This document shows, one piece after another, positions 1 through 33,862 of a stretch of DNA of 64,000 nt. A program made the position numbers and the translations under genes. The stretch is from Hyperoplus lanceolatus (lineage: Eukaryota; Chordata; Actinopteri; Uranoscopiformes; Ammodytidae), in contig CM049397.1 in the NCBI GenBank assembly GCA_026929865.2, positions 6,119,001 to 6,183,000 of the forward strand. Direction: 5' to 3'. How positions within the stretch are numbered: position 1 is the stretch's first letter; every line of letters starts with the position of its first letter. Below the pieces are notes generated by a model. That model saw only the letters and a list, made by a program, of their open reading frames with translations, searched no databases and was not told the DNA's origin.

Positions 1-3000
1 ATGAAAATGTGACATTTTAGTTTCTAAGTAAAAATGAGTTCTCTAAAACAGTAGGAAAATAAATAGTTGGATTTCTTGCCAATCAAATAAATCCTTTTAA
101 ATATTGCCATTAGAACATTCTAAAAATAACTTGAATCTCAAGTTGACAAATATTTTCGAATAAAAATTAAATAAATGCTGATTAAGAGTTGAAAAAAAAA
201 TATAGGCTTGGACAGGGCCCAAATCGAAATAATCAACATGTTTAAGTCGATTACAGGGTCTGAATGTTGGTTAAGATTCATTTTTGTTTAATGCTCAGCT
301 GTAGTCGAGACTTTACAAAAGAAACCCTGGACATGATGATGGATGAGATGGATGTGCGTGCGTGCGTGGCCCCCTGCCCCCCATAGCAGAGTCTACTGTA
401 ACTGCTCCTGGCTCATCATTCAGGCCTCACAGCAGGGGCCAGATCTCATCCTGTGTCTGCCCCACCCTCTGCAGGCCTCTCCCCCCTCCAGGGACAGGCC
501 GACAGGACACACTCCCCCGAGCCAGAGAGCAAGAGCAGAGGCCGACAAAGCTCTTTCTTTCAGGTCTAGCTGCCCTGCAGTGCCAGCCCTGCAAACCCCC
601 GAGGCCCATAGTAGTGGACCCACACACCCAACCTGTCTTCTTTCCCTTTCTCCTTCCACTTCAAATTACATTAAAACCAGCATACTTCAGTCAGAGTGGG
701 GAGCCAAATTCCTGGTCAATTCAAAGATCAATGGCAATTGGGTTTGTTCCTAAAATGTGGTTATGTGTGGAGAGGAGCAGGAGCTGGTGTGCAGGTCTTT
801 GTCTTCTGAGTAACAATGAGGCTTTAAAGGGATAGTTCAGTATTATTTAAATGGGGTGGTATAGGGGCACTTATGCATCTGTTACCTTAGGTAAAGTCTA
901 ACATATCTATTTTACTAAAAAAAGGTAAGGATTATTATATGTGGCAAAAAAATACGTAATCTGCTGGCCCCCTACACGACAGTACGAGGCTGACATCTGC
1001 TACATCGAAGTCTCCCCCAAACTCATCATGGGGAAGTGTTTGGGTCACTCACTATCTCCACAAGGTAACAGACCAACTATGCAGAAGTAAAGATGCCATC
1101 TCCTTCTTCATTAGATCAACTGAAAAATCATGATTTCGTCTAAAAAGCAAAGTCAGAAAACCTTAGGAAACCATTTAAAAATTGGGCTTTCAGCACCCAC
1201 ATCTTATGCTGTAGGCGTATATTAATTAAATTAATAATAATTAAAGCTCTTAATTAGGTTAGTCTCATCTGATCAGTATTTTAGAAATTAAATAGAAAAC
1301 TCAAATTCAATACGTACAAATTAAATCTTTACAAAGTGCTTATACAATATTTCCCATCTTACTTTGGTTTAATCCATTAACTGTGTGTATATATACTTTT
1401 TTATTTGTGTACTCAGCTATTCAATGGGGCCTATTTCTTTCTTTCTTTGTGATATCATCCTATGACAAATGACAATTGATATTCCATGAATGACGGCATA
1501 GTGCTCTGATGTGTGTCTATAGCTGATGATTTCTATTTTATTTTTTTAACAAATTAATTCACTTATATAATATTATTGTTCTTATTATTTTTGATATAAT
1601 TATTATTTATTTCGTTGAGAGGATGAAAGAATATGGGGTGGGGAGGGATTGCAGAGGATTACATTTTAAAATGCTGAAAAAAAAATCTAAAATTTAAAAA
1701 ATTCGATCTGTAAATCTGTTAGTTTAGGTTGGTAGGGCCGAGATTCACTAACTTAATGTTGTTCATCTCAATCTGATGATCAGAGCTTCATTTATTTTAT
1801 TTTATTTTTTATAAAATAACAGAACATAGTACAATTTTTTTTTAAATGTATAATAATTTAAATTGTTCCATCAACAGCCTAAAACCTAAGAATGATTCTC
1901 ACATTTGAAAACTGCAAACAGAATCTTTGGATTTTAATTTAATGTTTTTACTGAAGGATTTTTTTTTTTTTAATTTTCGTTTTTTAATGATTAGAATGTC
2001 CTACCACGATCATAAAACAAAAAAACACATCAGATATTTACTGCAGGCCTTCTCATATTGTTCAACAATTACTACAATCAATAGACGCACACAAATGACG
2101 TGCGTCACGATGAATGCTGTGCGAAGGCAGAGTTAAAGGTATTTTAATCTCGGAAATGTCAATAAATCTTAAATCACCCGCATTGGGGGGGGGGAGACAC
2201 AATATGGGACTGGCGCCTGGGACAAGACACTGTTGCAAGGCATTGTGGGGCGGGGCGCGCAGTTAGTTTGGGCCTGGAACTGGTCAATATGGAATTTATG
2301 ATGGAGTTGGAGACGAAATGAACTCCCGCTGCGTGCTCCAGAAGGAGACAGCAAAGTTAGAACTGTAAGATGATGACAGACAGGTACACCGGGGATTCAA
2401 CCAACGTCTTCATTCCCATCTCTTCCATTCTGTGCACCACCGGCCGGATTTTGGGAGACTCAAAAAAAAAAGCTAATGGCTTCAGGGCGTTCTCCAAGTT
2501 CAAAAGTTCACCTTTTACGATCTCCCCGAGCCTGACTGACCACCTCCAAATAAAAACATTCCGACCTCTGTTCCCAGCAAGACCAACTCCAGCTATCTCC
2601 CCCCACGTACACATACACACAAAGCTTCGGAAGCAAACAAACACAGGAATCATTCAAACAATCCACTGCTGCAAAACATGACAAACCAATCTCAACTGCA
2701 CGTTCAGGCCAAAAAAAAACATGCGAGCTTTCACTATTAATGTCCACTTGTTAAACTAAAGTGCAATTAAGATTTGAATGTTTTAAATTAATGTCAACCG
2801 ATACTAATGACGGAAATAGGCCTACTTGTTTCACACAGCTTGCCGTTTATGTGGCACGCGCGGGCAGGTGTGTGTAGACCATAGATAGTAAATAGGTGTA
2901 GACTACAGTTGAAGTGTAGCCTATCTAAAAGATTCGGTGCCAGTGAGGCAGTGATGCACGAATAGGGGCTAATTAATTAATTAAAAATGGTGCAGCCACA

Positions 3001-3113
3001 CTGTCATGTTGGCAGGTGAGCAAAGTTGTGCTCCGGTCACGGACACACTCGGCTACATGTGGTGTGGGTGTGAGTAAACGCGCAGGAGCATGCCGTGGCT
3101 CGTGTTTGCCTAC
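1..3113 (-). other. nr6a1 intron 1 (5' part), no exon seen
   Basis: Downstream of the nr6a1 donor on the minus strand no second coding exon (nuclear-receptor zinc fingers) was found, so this stretch is read as intron. It contains a GC-rich block at about 340-650 that stands out from AT-rich surroundings, a MITE-like repeat at 824-1090, AT-rich sequence at 1240-2030, and a GC-richer patch at 2160-2660. No supported gene lies in it. Confidence 0.5.
824..1090. repeat. MITE-like repeat, copy 1 (TTAAAGGGATAGTTC family)
   Basis: It begins TTAAAGGGATAGTTC and is followed by an ACTTATGCAT..CTGTTACCTTA block. The far end, reverse-complemented, reads CTTCTGCATAGTTGGTCTGTTACCTT, so the ends are inverted repeats of each other. 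A second copy with the same start lies at 43147. No coding capacity. Confidence 0.55.
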
Positions 3114-3171
3114 CGTTAACGTTGTTTCTCTCCGGGTAGTCGAACCCATTCGCCCTGTTCTCCTCCTCCAT
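3114..3171 (-). CDS. nr6a1: First coding exon of nr6a1 (germ cell nuclear factor), partial gene
   Basis: Read on the minus strand, ATG at 3171-3169 opens 58 coding bases giving MEEENRANGFDYPERNNVN plus the first base of a Gly codon. They end at a consensus donor (G|GTAGGC, GT at 3113-3112). An in-frame TGA lies at 3198-3196, and the start context is strong (A at -3, G at +4). The ending ..NVN-G would join an exon starting FCQDE, as in the human NR6A1 segment RNGFCQDELAELDP. NR6A1 is an orphan nuclear receptor and transcriptional repressor that binds AGGTCA direct repeats without a spacer. Human NR6A1 lies head to head with OLFML2A, the next gene here, which supports the call. Only the N-terminal tail is present; the DNA-binding and ligand-binding domain exons must lie left of base 1. 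The identification rests on a short peptide plus synteny. Confidence 0.68.
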
Positions 3172-3400
3172 CCTCCTGCATGAACCGATCCCGAATCAGT
3201 CACCTCTCTTCCCGCCACGGAACGCTGCACGCTGCGGATGGTAGTGTGGTGGTGAGGTGACAGCGCTGGATACTCTCAGTCTTCAGTGAAAATGTCGGTG
3301 GCACTGCTTTGTCCCCGATGTCCTCCTCAGCCCAGCTGCTGGCTCACTGCTCACGCCGCTGTGCCATGATTATAGCCCAGTGTTTTCCAGAATAAGCTGG
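3172..3400 (-). promoter_or_regulatory. Putative nr6a1 5' UTR and promoter with two upstream ORFs
   Basis: This CpG-containing stretch lies directly upstream of the nr6a1 start. On the minus strand it carries an upstream ATG at 3181-3179, whose 21-codon frame (MQEDGGGEQGEWVRLPGEKQ..) overlaps the main start out of frame and stops inside the coding exon at about 3116. A second upstream ATG at 3230 opens the third frame and reads straight across the exon into the intron. The transcription start is not determinable; no TATA box is evident. The overlapping upstream ORFs would be expected to dampen main-frame translation, which is an inference. Confidence 0.45.
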
Positions 3401-4869
3401 GTCCACACCCCCAGGCGTGGTGCGTTCAGGGTCTGCGAGGAGAGTGGAGGAGAGACGCTTACGTTCATTATCAAAAGCACACACACAGATGTGCATCTAA
3501 CTTTTGAAAGAAAATATGAAACCATTTTCCTCCTCTTTCACATGAAATGTTCCATTCACAATCAATTTTAATTAGAATAAATAGGCTCATAATTGGCCCT
3601 ATAACGAATGGAAGGAATTGCATTTTTTTTGTCCCTATCTTTTAATGATACGTGAGAAACAATGTTTTTATTCAGACTATATATCTCTCACCTTATATCT
3701 CTTAATTGGAACTGCACCTTCTCCTTATGCTTCCTTTAACTTGCTCCAATTTAGGAATGACCTTTTTGAATGAAGAATGTGCTTTTTCTTCTAGTGCTCC
3801 AAATGTATGGAATAGGCTACACTGCAAAGGAAATTAAAAATTACTGTTCTTCCTTTGATTTCTGATCATATGATTTAATACATCATAAATAGGAAGGGGG
3901 TAGGACTAGGATCTGTTGTTAGCTGAATTTCTTGCTCTTAGTATTCTACCCTCTATTCAATCCTATCCTTGTTTGATCTTTTGTATCCCTTTAATCCTGT
4001 TTATCTCTGTCTTATCCTTGTCAATTATATAGCCCATGTTATCCTTGATTATTGTGTTTTTGTGTTCCCTCTTGCTGGTCGTCATTATTTGAGGGCAAGT
4101 TTCCCATGGGTTGAAATAAAGGTCATTAAATGTAACTGAATTTAATCTAATTATATTGAATAGAATGTTATATAAAAATATAATGCCAATAAACCAGTCC
4201 AAAAAGGCCATAGCCTACTTTCTGCAGAGTGACACAATTTTTGTTGTTGTTTTTGTGGTTGTGTAGCCTACGTGTTTGAGATGTGTAGGCCTAGGCCTCC
4301 TACAACACAGTATCCAAATAAGTTTCACTATGTGAAAACGTTTCTTTAGCCTACAAAACAGAACAGTTAGAAACAGAAATAAATCTAGTGAATGTAAAGG
4401 TGCGGAAAATTGACCCTATTTTAAATTTAAATACACAGTATGCAAACATTATTTTATTTTCATTGCTTACCTTGCCTACCGATAAAGTACTGTTGCTCCC
4501 ACGTGGCCTGAAGGCAGCACAAACACACAACAGAGATTACGCAATTGGTGGACACTTCATGCTAAATGCATTATGGGATATGGAGTCCCTTTCTGAATGT
4601 GAAGAGCAGTGTATTTTACCAAAAGGGAAGAAAAAATAAATATGTAATGGGGCTGTACGGTTAGCATTAGCATCAAGTTTCATTTGTATTAAAGTTTCAG
4701 TAGGCAAACATTTAATTGAGAATGCCCTCTTGTGGTCACCCTAAAAATCTCGAGGAGATCATGTTTTCAGTTTGATATAAGCTGAGGCCAGAATGCGTTT
4801 AGCTAAACTCTGTGTTCTCCTATGTTTTAGCATTTCTTAATATTTCTTTATTTTAGTGTTCAAAACAGT
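3401..4869. other. Intergenic sequence left of the L1 insertion
   Basis: AT-rich non-coding sequence between the nr6a1 promoter and the L1 element. I see no exon, tRNA or long repeat. Short open frames here (for example at 4388-4639) have no recognisable domain, no splice support and ordinary intergenic composition. Confidence 0.5.
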
Positions 4870-7791
4870 AAGGCTACATGCAAGTTGCCTTAAATTGCGA
4901 GGAAAGAACTTTGGCTGCTTGAAAGAAGCCGTGCGGAATTTCTTATCCGTAGATCCCGTTCGAACCATTACTTCCAAGGCTCTCGTCCTAGCCACTTGCT
5001 TGCTCAGAAACTTCGTGTTAATGAACATTTTTCGAATATTTCTGCCATTAGCTTACAGGACGGTTTAATAACCTCTGAACCTTCGGCAGTAAATTAAGCT
5101 TTTCGTGATTTTTACACTGAGCTTTACAGCTCTGAAGTCCCATATAGCCTAATGCTGAAAAATGCAAAATATTTCTCCGCAATCTTCAATTACCTCAGTT
5201 GGATCAAGAAGATAGGGCTTCACTTGATGATCCCATCACCCTGCCTGAATTGAAGGAAGCATTGCACAGTATGAATATAGGAAAATCACCTGGTTTCAAT
5301 GGGATCCCCCCTGAATGTATCCTAGCTTTCTGGCCACAATTAGGACAATTACTTTTGGACATGATCCAGTTTGCTATTTTGAAGGGCTCTTTTTCCAGAG
5401 ATGTCAACACTGCAATGATCTCATTACTCCTCAAAAAAGATAAAGATCCCTTATTTTGTGCAAACTATCGTCCTCTTTCTTTGTTGAATTCAGATGTTAA
5501 GTTGTATGCAAAGGTACTCTGCCGCCGTTTGGAGCCGTACATGACCTCCCTTGTTCACCATGAACAAACAGGTTTTATTAAAACCCGCCTTGCTTCGGAT
5601 AACATACGCCGTTTACTGCATATCATAGGGGCCTCCCAGAGTGTCCCCACTCCGGCGGCTGTCTTGTCTTTAGATGCAGAGAAGGCTTTTGACCGACTGG
5701 AGTGGGGATATCTGTGGGAGGTCTTAAGACATATGGGCTTTGGGGAACATTTTATTTCTCTGATTCAGGTTCTTTATTCCAATCCTACAGCTATGGTATT
5801 AACAGGGAAAATCTGCTCATCGCAGTTCAAAGTTGCAAGGGGCAGCCGGCAAGGCTGTGTTCTTTCCCCTTTCTTATTTGATTTATCTTTAGAACCACTT
5901 GCACAGGCTATACGTTTATCGGAGCACCAAGTTCCCATAACTGTACATAATACAGACCATCATATATCGTTGTATGCCGATGACATTTTGCTTTATCTTG
6001 GTAATGCTCCTCAATCTATACCATATCTTCTTCAGATCTTTAAAGACTTTGGCAGTCTCTCTGGTTATAAAATTAATTGGTCCAAATCAGCCCTACTTCC
6101 CCTGAATGAAGCTATGTGTAATTCCAAAGAGATCTCTGGGATCCCCTTTGTCAAACAATTCCGTTATTTAGGTATTCAAATATATTCTTCAGTTAATACA
6201 ATAACTAAAAACAATTTTATTTCTATTTTTAGAGCTGTGGAATCAGATTTGGAGAGATGGATTAAAATACCAACCTCTATTCAGTCAATGTTTTCTATAA
6301 TTAAAATGAATGTTCTCCCTCGGATAAACTTCTTCAGTTCTATGATTCCTCTGCCACCTCCAGTGGGTTACTGGGATAGGCTGAATTCACTGTTAACTAC
6401 ATTTATTTGGAATGCCAAACGCCCTCGAATTAAATTTTCCACTTTGCAAAGGGGAAAATGTGCAGGCGGCCAAAATCTCCCTAATTTCAAATTTTATTTT
6501 TGGGCTTTTACCCTTCGCCCCCTGCACTCTTGGTTGAATAGTGATATTTCTGTCTCTTGGCGCCCGATAGAGGAAAAACTGGTGTTTCCACATAGACTAC
6601 AAGATGTAGTACATTGTAATATTCCTCTTAAGCTTTGTAACCTTAAATTTGGGCCAATAATCTCTCATTTAATTTCAGTCTGGCGCCTGGTGAGCAATCA
6701 CACCAAGAGCAACATAAAAATTCATCAGCATTTTCCTTTATTTCATAATTATGACTTACTACTTGGAGGTCGGCCTGTCTCATTTCCTTACTGGTCTGAT
6801 AGAGGGATCCATATCATTTCTGATATCACAAAAGACTTAAATCTTGGCTCATTTCATGACATTCAGCAGCAGTTCAATGTACCAATGTCGTCCTTTTTCT
6901 TTTATTTGCAGTTGCGTTCTGCTCTAAATACCTTAAGAATCCCCTGGGGGCAAGAGTTACCAACACATCCAATACATTGTATATATTCATGCATTGGTAC
7001 CCGAGGTCTGGTCTCAAAATTATATTTCATGTTGATAAAGGCTACATTCAATCCTTTGCCAATTTATAACAAATGGAGGAAAGACCTATCTTTAATTCAT
7101 TCTGTTATAAATTGGCCTAGAGTCTGGTCCAATATCTTAATTTCTTCTAGAAACCCTAACCATCAGATGATACATTATAATTTTGTCTGGAGATCTTACT
7201 GTACGCCCCGGAAATTATTCTTGATGAAAGCCAGACATTCCCCGAACTGCACACTTTGCACCCAGGGTCTTCCGGGCACTTTTATTCATATGATTTGGGA
7301 ATGTCCTGAAGTTTTAAAGTTTTGGAAATGTGTCTCTTCTTGTCTTTCAGTTATCATGGAATGCACTGTACCCTGTTCTCCTTTGGTTCTTATTTTGAAT
7401 GATGATTCTATTCTAAGTTTTTCCTTCCAACAAAGGCGAGTGTGGATGGCCGGTCTAACGGCAGCAAAGAAAATGGTTGCTTTACGTTGGAAGGCCCCAC
7501 ATTATTTGTACAGACAACAATGGCTGCTTGCCTTTTTGGACATTCTCAACATGGAACAATCAGTGGGAAAATCTCATGGTGCAAAAACAAAGAACTTGAA
7601 CATTTTAGTTGATGCCGCAGAAAGTGTCAAATTATTGTTGTAGTGTATGATCTGTTTTCCTGTCCTGTGGGTGGGAGGAGTGGGGGGATGGGGGTTTGTG
7701 TGTCTCTGTTATGTCTTTGTTGTTGTTGTTTGTTTGTCTTGTTTGTTTGGAAAATAATAAAAATTTGTTAAAAAAAAGGCTACATGCAAGT
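4870..7791 (+). mobile_element. 5'-truncated L1-clade LINE with 16-bp target-site duplications
   Basis: The same 16 bases, AAGGCTACATGCAAGT, flank the element at 4870-4885 and 7776-7791 with no mismatch. This is a target-site duplication, so the inserted DNA is 4886-7775 (about 2.89 kb). The right end is an A-rich tail after AATAATAAAAATTTG, as expected from target-primed reverse transcription. Only the distal part of ORF2 is present; ORF1 and the endonuclease domain are missing, so it was inserted as a 5' truncation. Peptides in 4894-5140 (for example ARKELWLLERSRAEFLIRR and DFYTELYSSE) match the L1 region between endonuclease and reverse transcriptase, with a TAA at 5095-5097 and a frame change near 5150. 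It sits between nr6a1 and olfml2a, in the same orientation as olfml2a. Confidence 0.93.
5148..7643 (+). CDS. L1-clade ORF2 fragment: reverse transcriptase plus C-terminal zinc knuckle
   Basis: An uninterrupted frame of 831 codons with no genuine start (it opens after TAG at 5145). Reverse-transcriptase motifs are all visible in order: DPLFCANYRPLSLLN, the SLDAEKAFDRLEW catalytic Asp block, RGSRQGCVLSPFLFDLSLEP, the active-site YADDILLYL, and SGYKINWSKS. The C-terminus has the L1 Cys-His motif CTLC..HMIWEC. It lacks the N-terminal endonuclease, so the protein cannot be autonomous. The block SLDAEKAFD and the GYKIN motif place it in the L1 clade rather than L2, RTE or Tx1. An open frame this long with a perfect target duplication suggests a fairly young insertion. 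Confidence 0.92.
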   Translation, partial: PNAEKCKIFLRNLQLPQLDQEDRASLDDPITLPELKEALHSMNIGKSPGFNGIPPECILAFWPQLGQLLLDMIQFAILKGSFSRDVNTAMISLLLKKDKDPLFCANYRPLSLLNSDVKLYAKVLCRRLEPYMTSLVHHEQTGFIKTRLASDNIRRLLHIIGASQSVPTPAAVLSLDAEKAFDRLEWGYLWEVLRHMGFGEHFISLIQVLYSNPTAMVLTGKICSSQFKVARGSRQGCVLSPFLFDLSLEPLAQAIRLSEHQVPITVHNTDHHISLYADDILLYLGNAPQSIPYLLQIFKDFGSLSGYKINWSKSALLPLNEAMCNSKEISGIPFVKQFRYLGIQIYSSVNTITKNNFISIFRAVESDLERWIKIPTSIQSMFSIIKMNVLPRINFFSSMIPLPPPVGYWDRLNSLLTTFIWNAKRPRIKFSTLQRGKCAGGQNLPNFKFYFWAFTLRPLHSWLNSDISVSWRPIEEKLVFPHRLQDVVHCNIPLKLCNLKFGPIISHLISVWRLVSNHTKSNIKIHQHFPLFHNYDLLLGGRPVSFPYWSDRGIHIISDITKDLNLGSFHDIQQQFNVPMSSFFFYLQLRSALNTLRIPWGQELPTHPIHCIYSCIGTRGLVSKLYFMLIKATFNPLPIYNKWRKDLSLIHSVINWPRVWSNILISSRNPNHQMIHYNFVWRSYCTPRKLFLMKARHSPNCTLCTQGLPGTFIHMIWECPEVLKFWKCVSSCLSVIMECTVPCSPLVLILNDDSILSFSFQQRRVWMAGLTAAKKMVALRWKAPHYLYRQQWLLAFLDILNMEQSVGKSHGAKTKNLNILVDAAESVKLLL

Positions 7792-8143
7792 CAATGACTG
7801 AGGTTGGTCAAACTAGGTCAGACGTCAATATCCCTGCTATCCTACCTGAATAGGGTTTGTGTGTATCTCTTGATGTCCTGCAGGTGTCTCCACAGCCCAC
7901 CCTCTGACTCCATGTCACTATCAGGCGAGTGTGCAACTGCCCAGCTGGGCCCCGGGAACTCCAGGGGCCCCTAACAGAGGCCCCCAGTCTACTTCTTTGT
8001 GCTAATGTAATTGTTTGGTGATATTCATTTAAGCACAATATGAAACAACCTCATAAGGGCTTATAATAAGGTGATTTCTGTTTCATGTATTGGGCTTAAG
8101 GACTCAGTCCCGTTTCAAGTGTTTTATTTGACTATAGGCTGAC

Positions 8144-8372
8144 CAACTCTGGAAAAGATTAAGAGACCTCTGCAAATGATCAGTGTCGCTGGTTCTATGT
8201 GTTGGAATACAATGGACAACTTTCTTTTATTCTCTTGACTACTGAAAACATTTCTCCCATGTTCCACATTAAATAAATAATTGACAACGTAGTTCTGTTC
8301 ATTAATGTGGGACTAGAGATGCCAATTTAAGAAGACATTTGGAGTGGTCTTTTAGTTTGTTTCTAGAGCTGC
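8144..8372. repeat. MITE-like element with CTCTGGAAAA..TTAAGAGACC terminal inverted repeats
   Basis: The left end reads CTCTGGAAAAGATTAAGAGACC. The right end, reverse-complemented, reads CTCTAGAAACAAACTAAAAGACC. This 229-bp unit has diverged inverted termini and no coding sequence. It matches a repeat type I recall as common in teleosts, but I cannot name the superfamily. Confidence 0.5.
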
Positions 8373-9042
8373 ATGTTGCATATTCTTAATTTACCACAAA
8401 GCAAATCTAGGGCTATAGAAACACTGAAAAACTGGGAGACAAACGGGTCTCGGCAGTTTATTTCTCACTGGACCTCCTTTCAGGTCAATCTGACAATTTT
8501 CGCATAGAGTTTGTGATTTGTTTTGGCTTTCAGGTCGCATTAAATATGCAAGAAAATCGTCGCCTGCTGACGTTTTTTTGGCTGCGTGTTCTGAATTTGC
8601 TTCCAGCCTCTTACAACCCGTGTGATGTCAAAACTGTGACTTTTGGAGTCTCAAAGCAATAACTGTCCAGCTGATGGCGCCTAAAGCCCTTTGTATCATA
8701 TCGCCTCTTTCCGCAAGTGTTGTGTCTCCGAGAGGGTGTATTCATTTCATTACCTCTATATTACATATATAGCCTATATATTGACATATGCAGCCTGATA
8801 ACACGAGGGGTCTGGTCAAGTGAAGTTATTAAATAGTGGGCTACAATTAAATTCTAATTGTTATGTTATAATATTTAAATTGTGTGAATGTCGATAGTTA
8901 GCCTGCTATCGGTGTATGAATGTGTGTGTGAATGGTAACGTGGGAAAGGAAAACAGGTCTCCCTTGTAAAAGAGTCTTCGGTCTCAATGGGATTTACCTG
9001 TATAAATAAAGGTTACAAATTCATAAAGTGTGTGTGAGTGCC

Positions 9043-9087
9043 TGTGTGCGCGTGCGTGCGCGCGCGCGCGCGCGTGTGTGTGTGTGT
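9043..9087. repeat. CG/TG alternating purine-pyrimidine tract
   Basis: Runs of (GC)n then (GT)n just upstream of olfml2a exon 1. Such alternating tracts can adopt Z-DNA. Confidence 0.7.
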
Positions 9088-9099
9088 TTTGAGAGAGAG

Positions 9100-9422
9100 A
9101 GAACGGGCGTGTTAGTGTGTAACCCCTCCCTTCAGTGGAGGAGGAAAGCGGATGACAGATGATGCGCGCCGGACTGAATACGGAGAGAGCGCGCCGTGCA
9201 GAACCACAGACGCACAACACGAGCACGCACTCTAACATCCAGACGGGACACACGCTGTAGCCTAACCCACGATCCTCCCTAGGTGGGTATGGAAATGGAG
9301 TTAAAATAGGCGCACTGTCTGCTGCTCGATCTGCCCCATGGACTGAATGCATTGACTTGACTGTCTCTTTGGATTTTTTGAACTTCAAGAAGCCCCCCAA
9401 GACACTCAGGAGATTTAAAAAA
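9100..9422 (+). promoter_or_regulatory. olfml2a promoter / 5' UTR with short upstream ORFs
   Basis: A CpG-rich segment immediately before the olfml2a start. If transcribed, it has three very short upstream frames close to the main ATG: MEMELK-stop at 9289-9309, MD-stop at 9338-9346 and MH-stop at 9347-9355. No TATA box is obvious and the transcription start cannot be fixed from sequence. Confidence 0.45.

Positions 9423-33862
<24,440 letters not shown>

Larger units (their letters stand above)
7792..9100. other. Intergenic sequence between L1 and the olfml2a promoter
   Basis: Non-coding. It contains one terminal-inverted-repeat element (8144-8372) and otherwise unremarkable AT-rich sequence. 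No exon seen. Confidence 0.5.

Noticed and set aside
2357-2681. Overlapping open frames of about 100 codons on both strands
   Set aside because: No recognisable family, no splice signal fitting nr6a1, and equal openness on both strands suggests chance.
1-3113. miR-181a/b hairpins expected in the NR6A1 locus
   Set aside because: I looked for the AACATTCA..GCTGTCGGTGAGT sequence on the plus strand and did not find it; in human these lie deeper within the gene.
2973-3230. 85-codon minus-strand frame over the nr6a1 exon
   Set aside because: It crosses the splice donor and continues into the intron; the real frame is the one starting at 3171. It is kept only as a possible upstream ORF.
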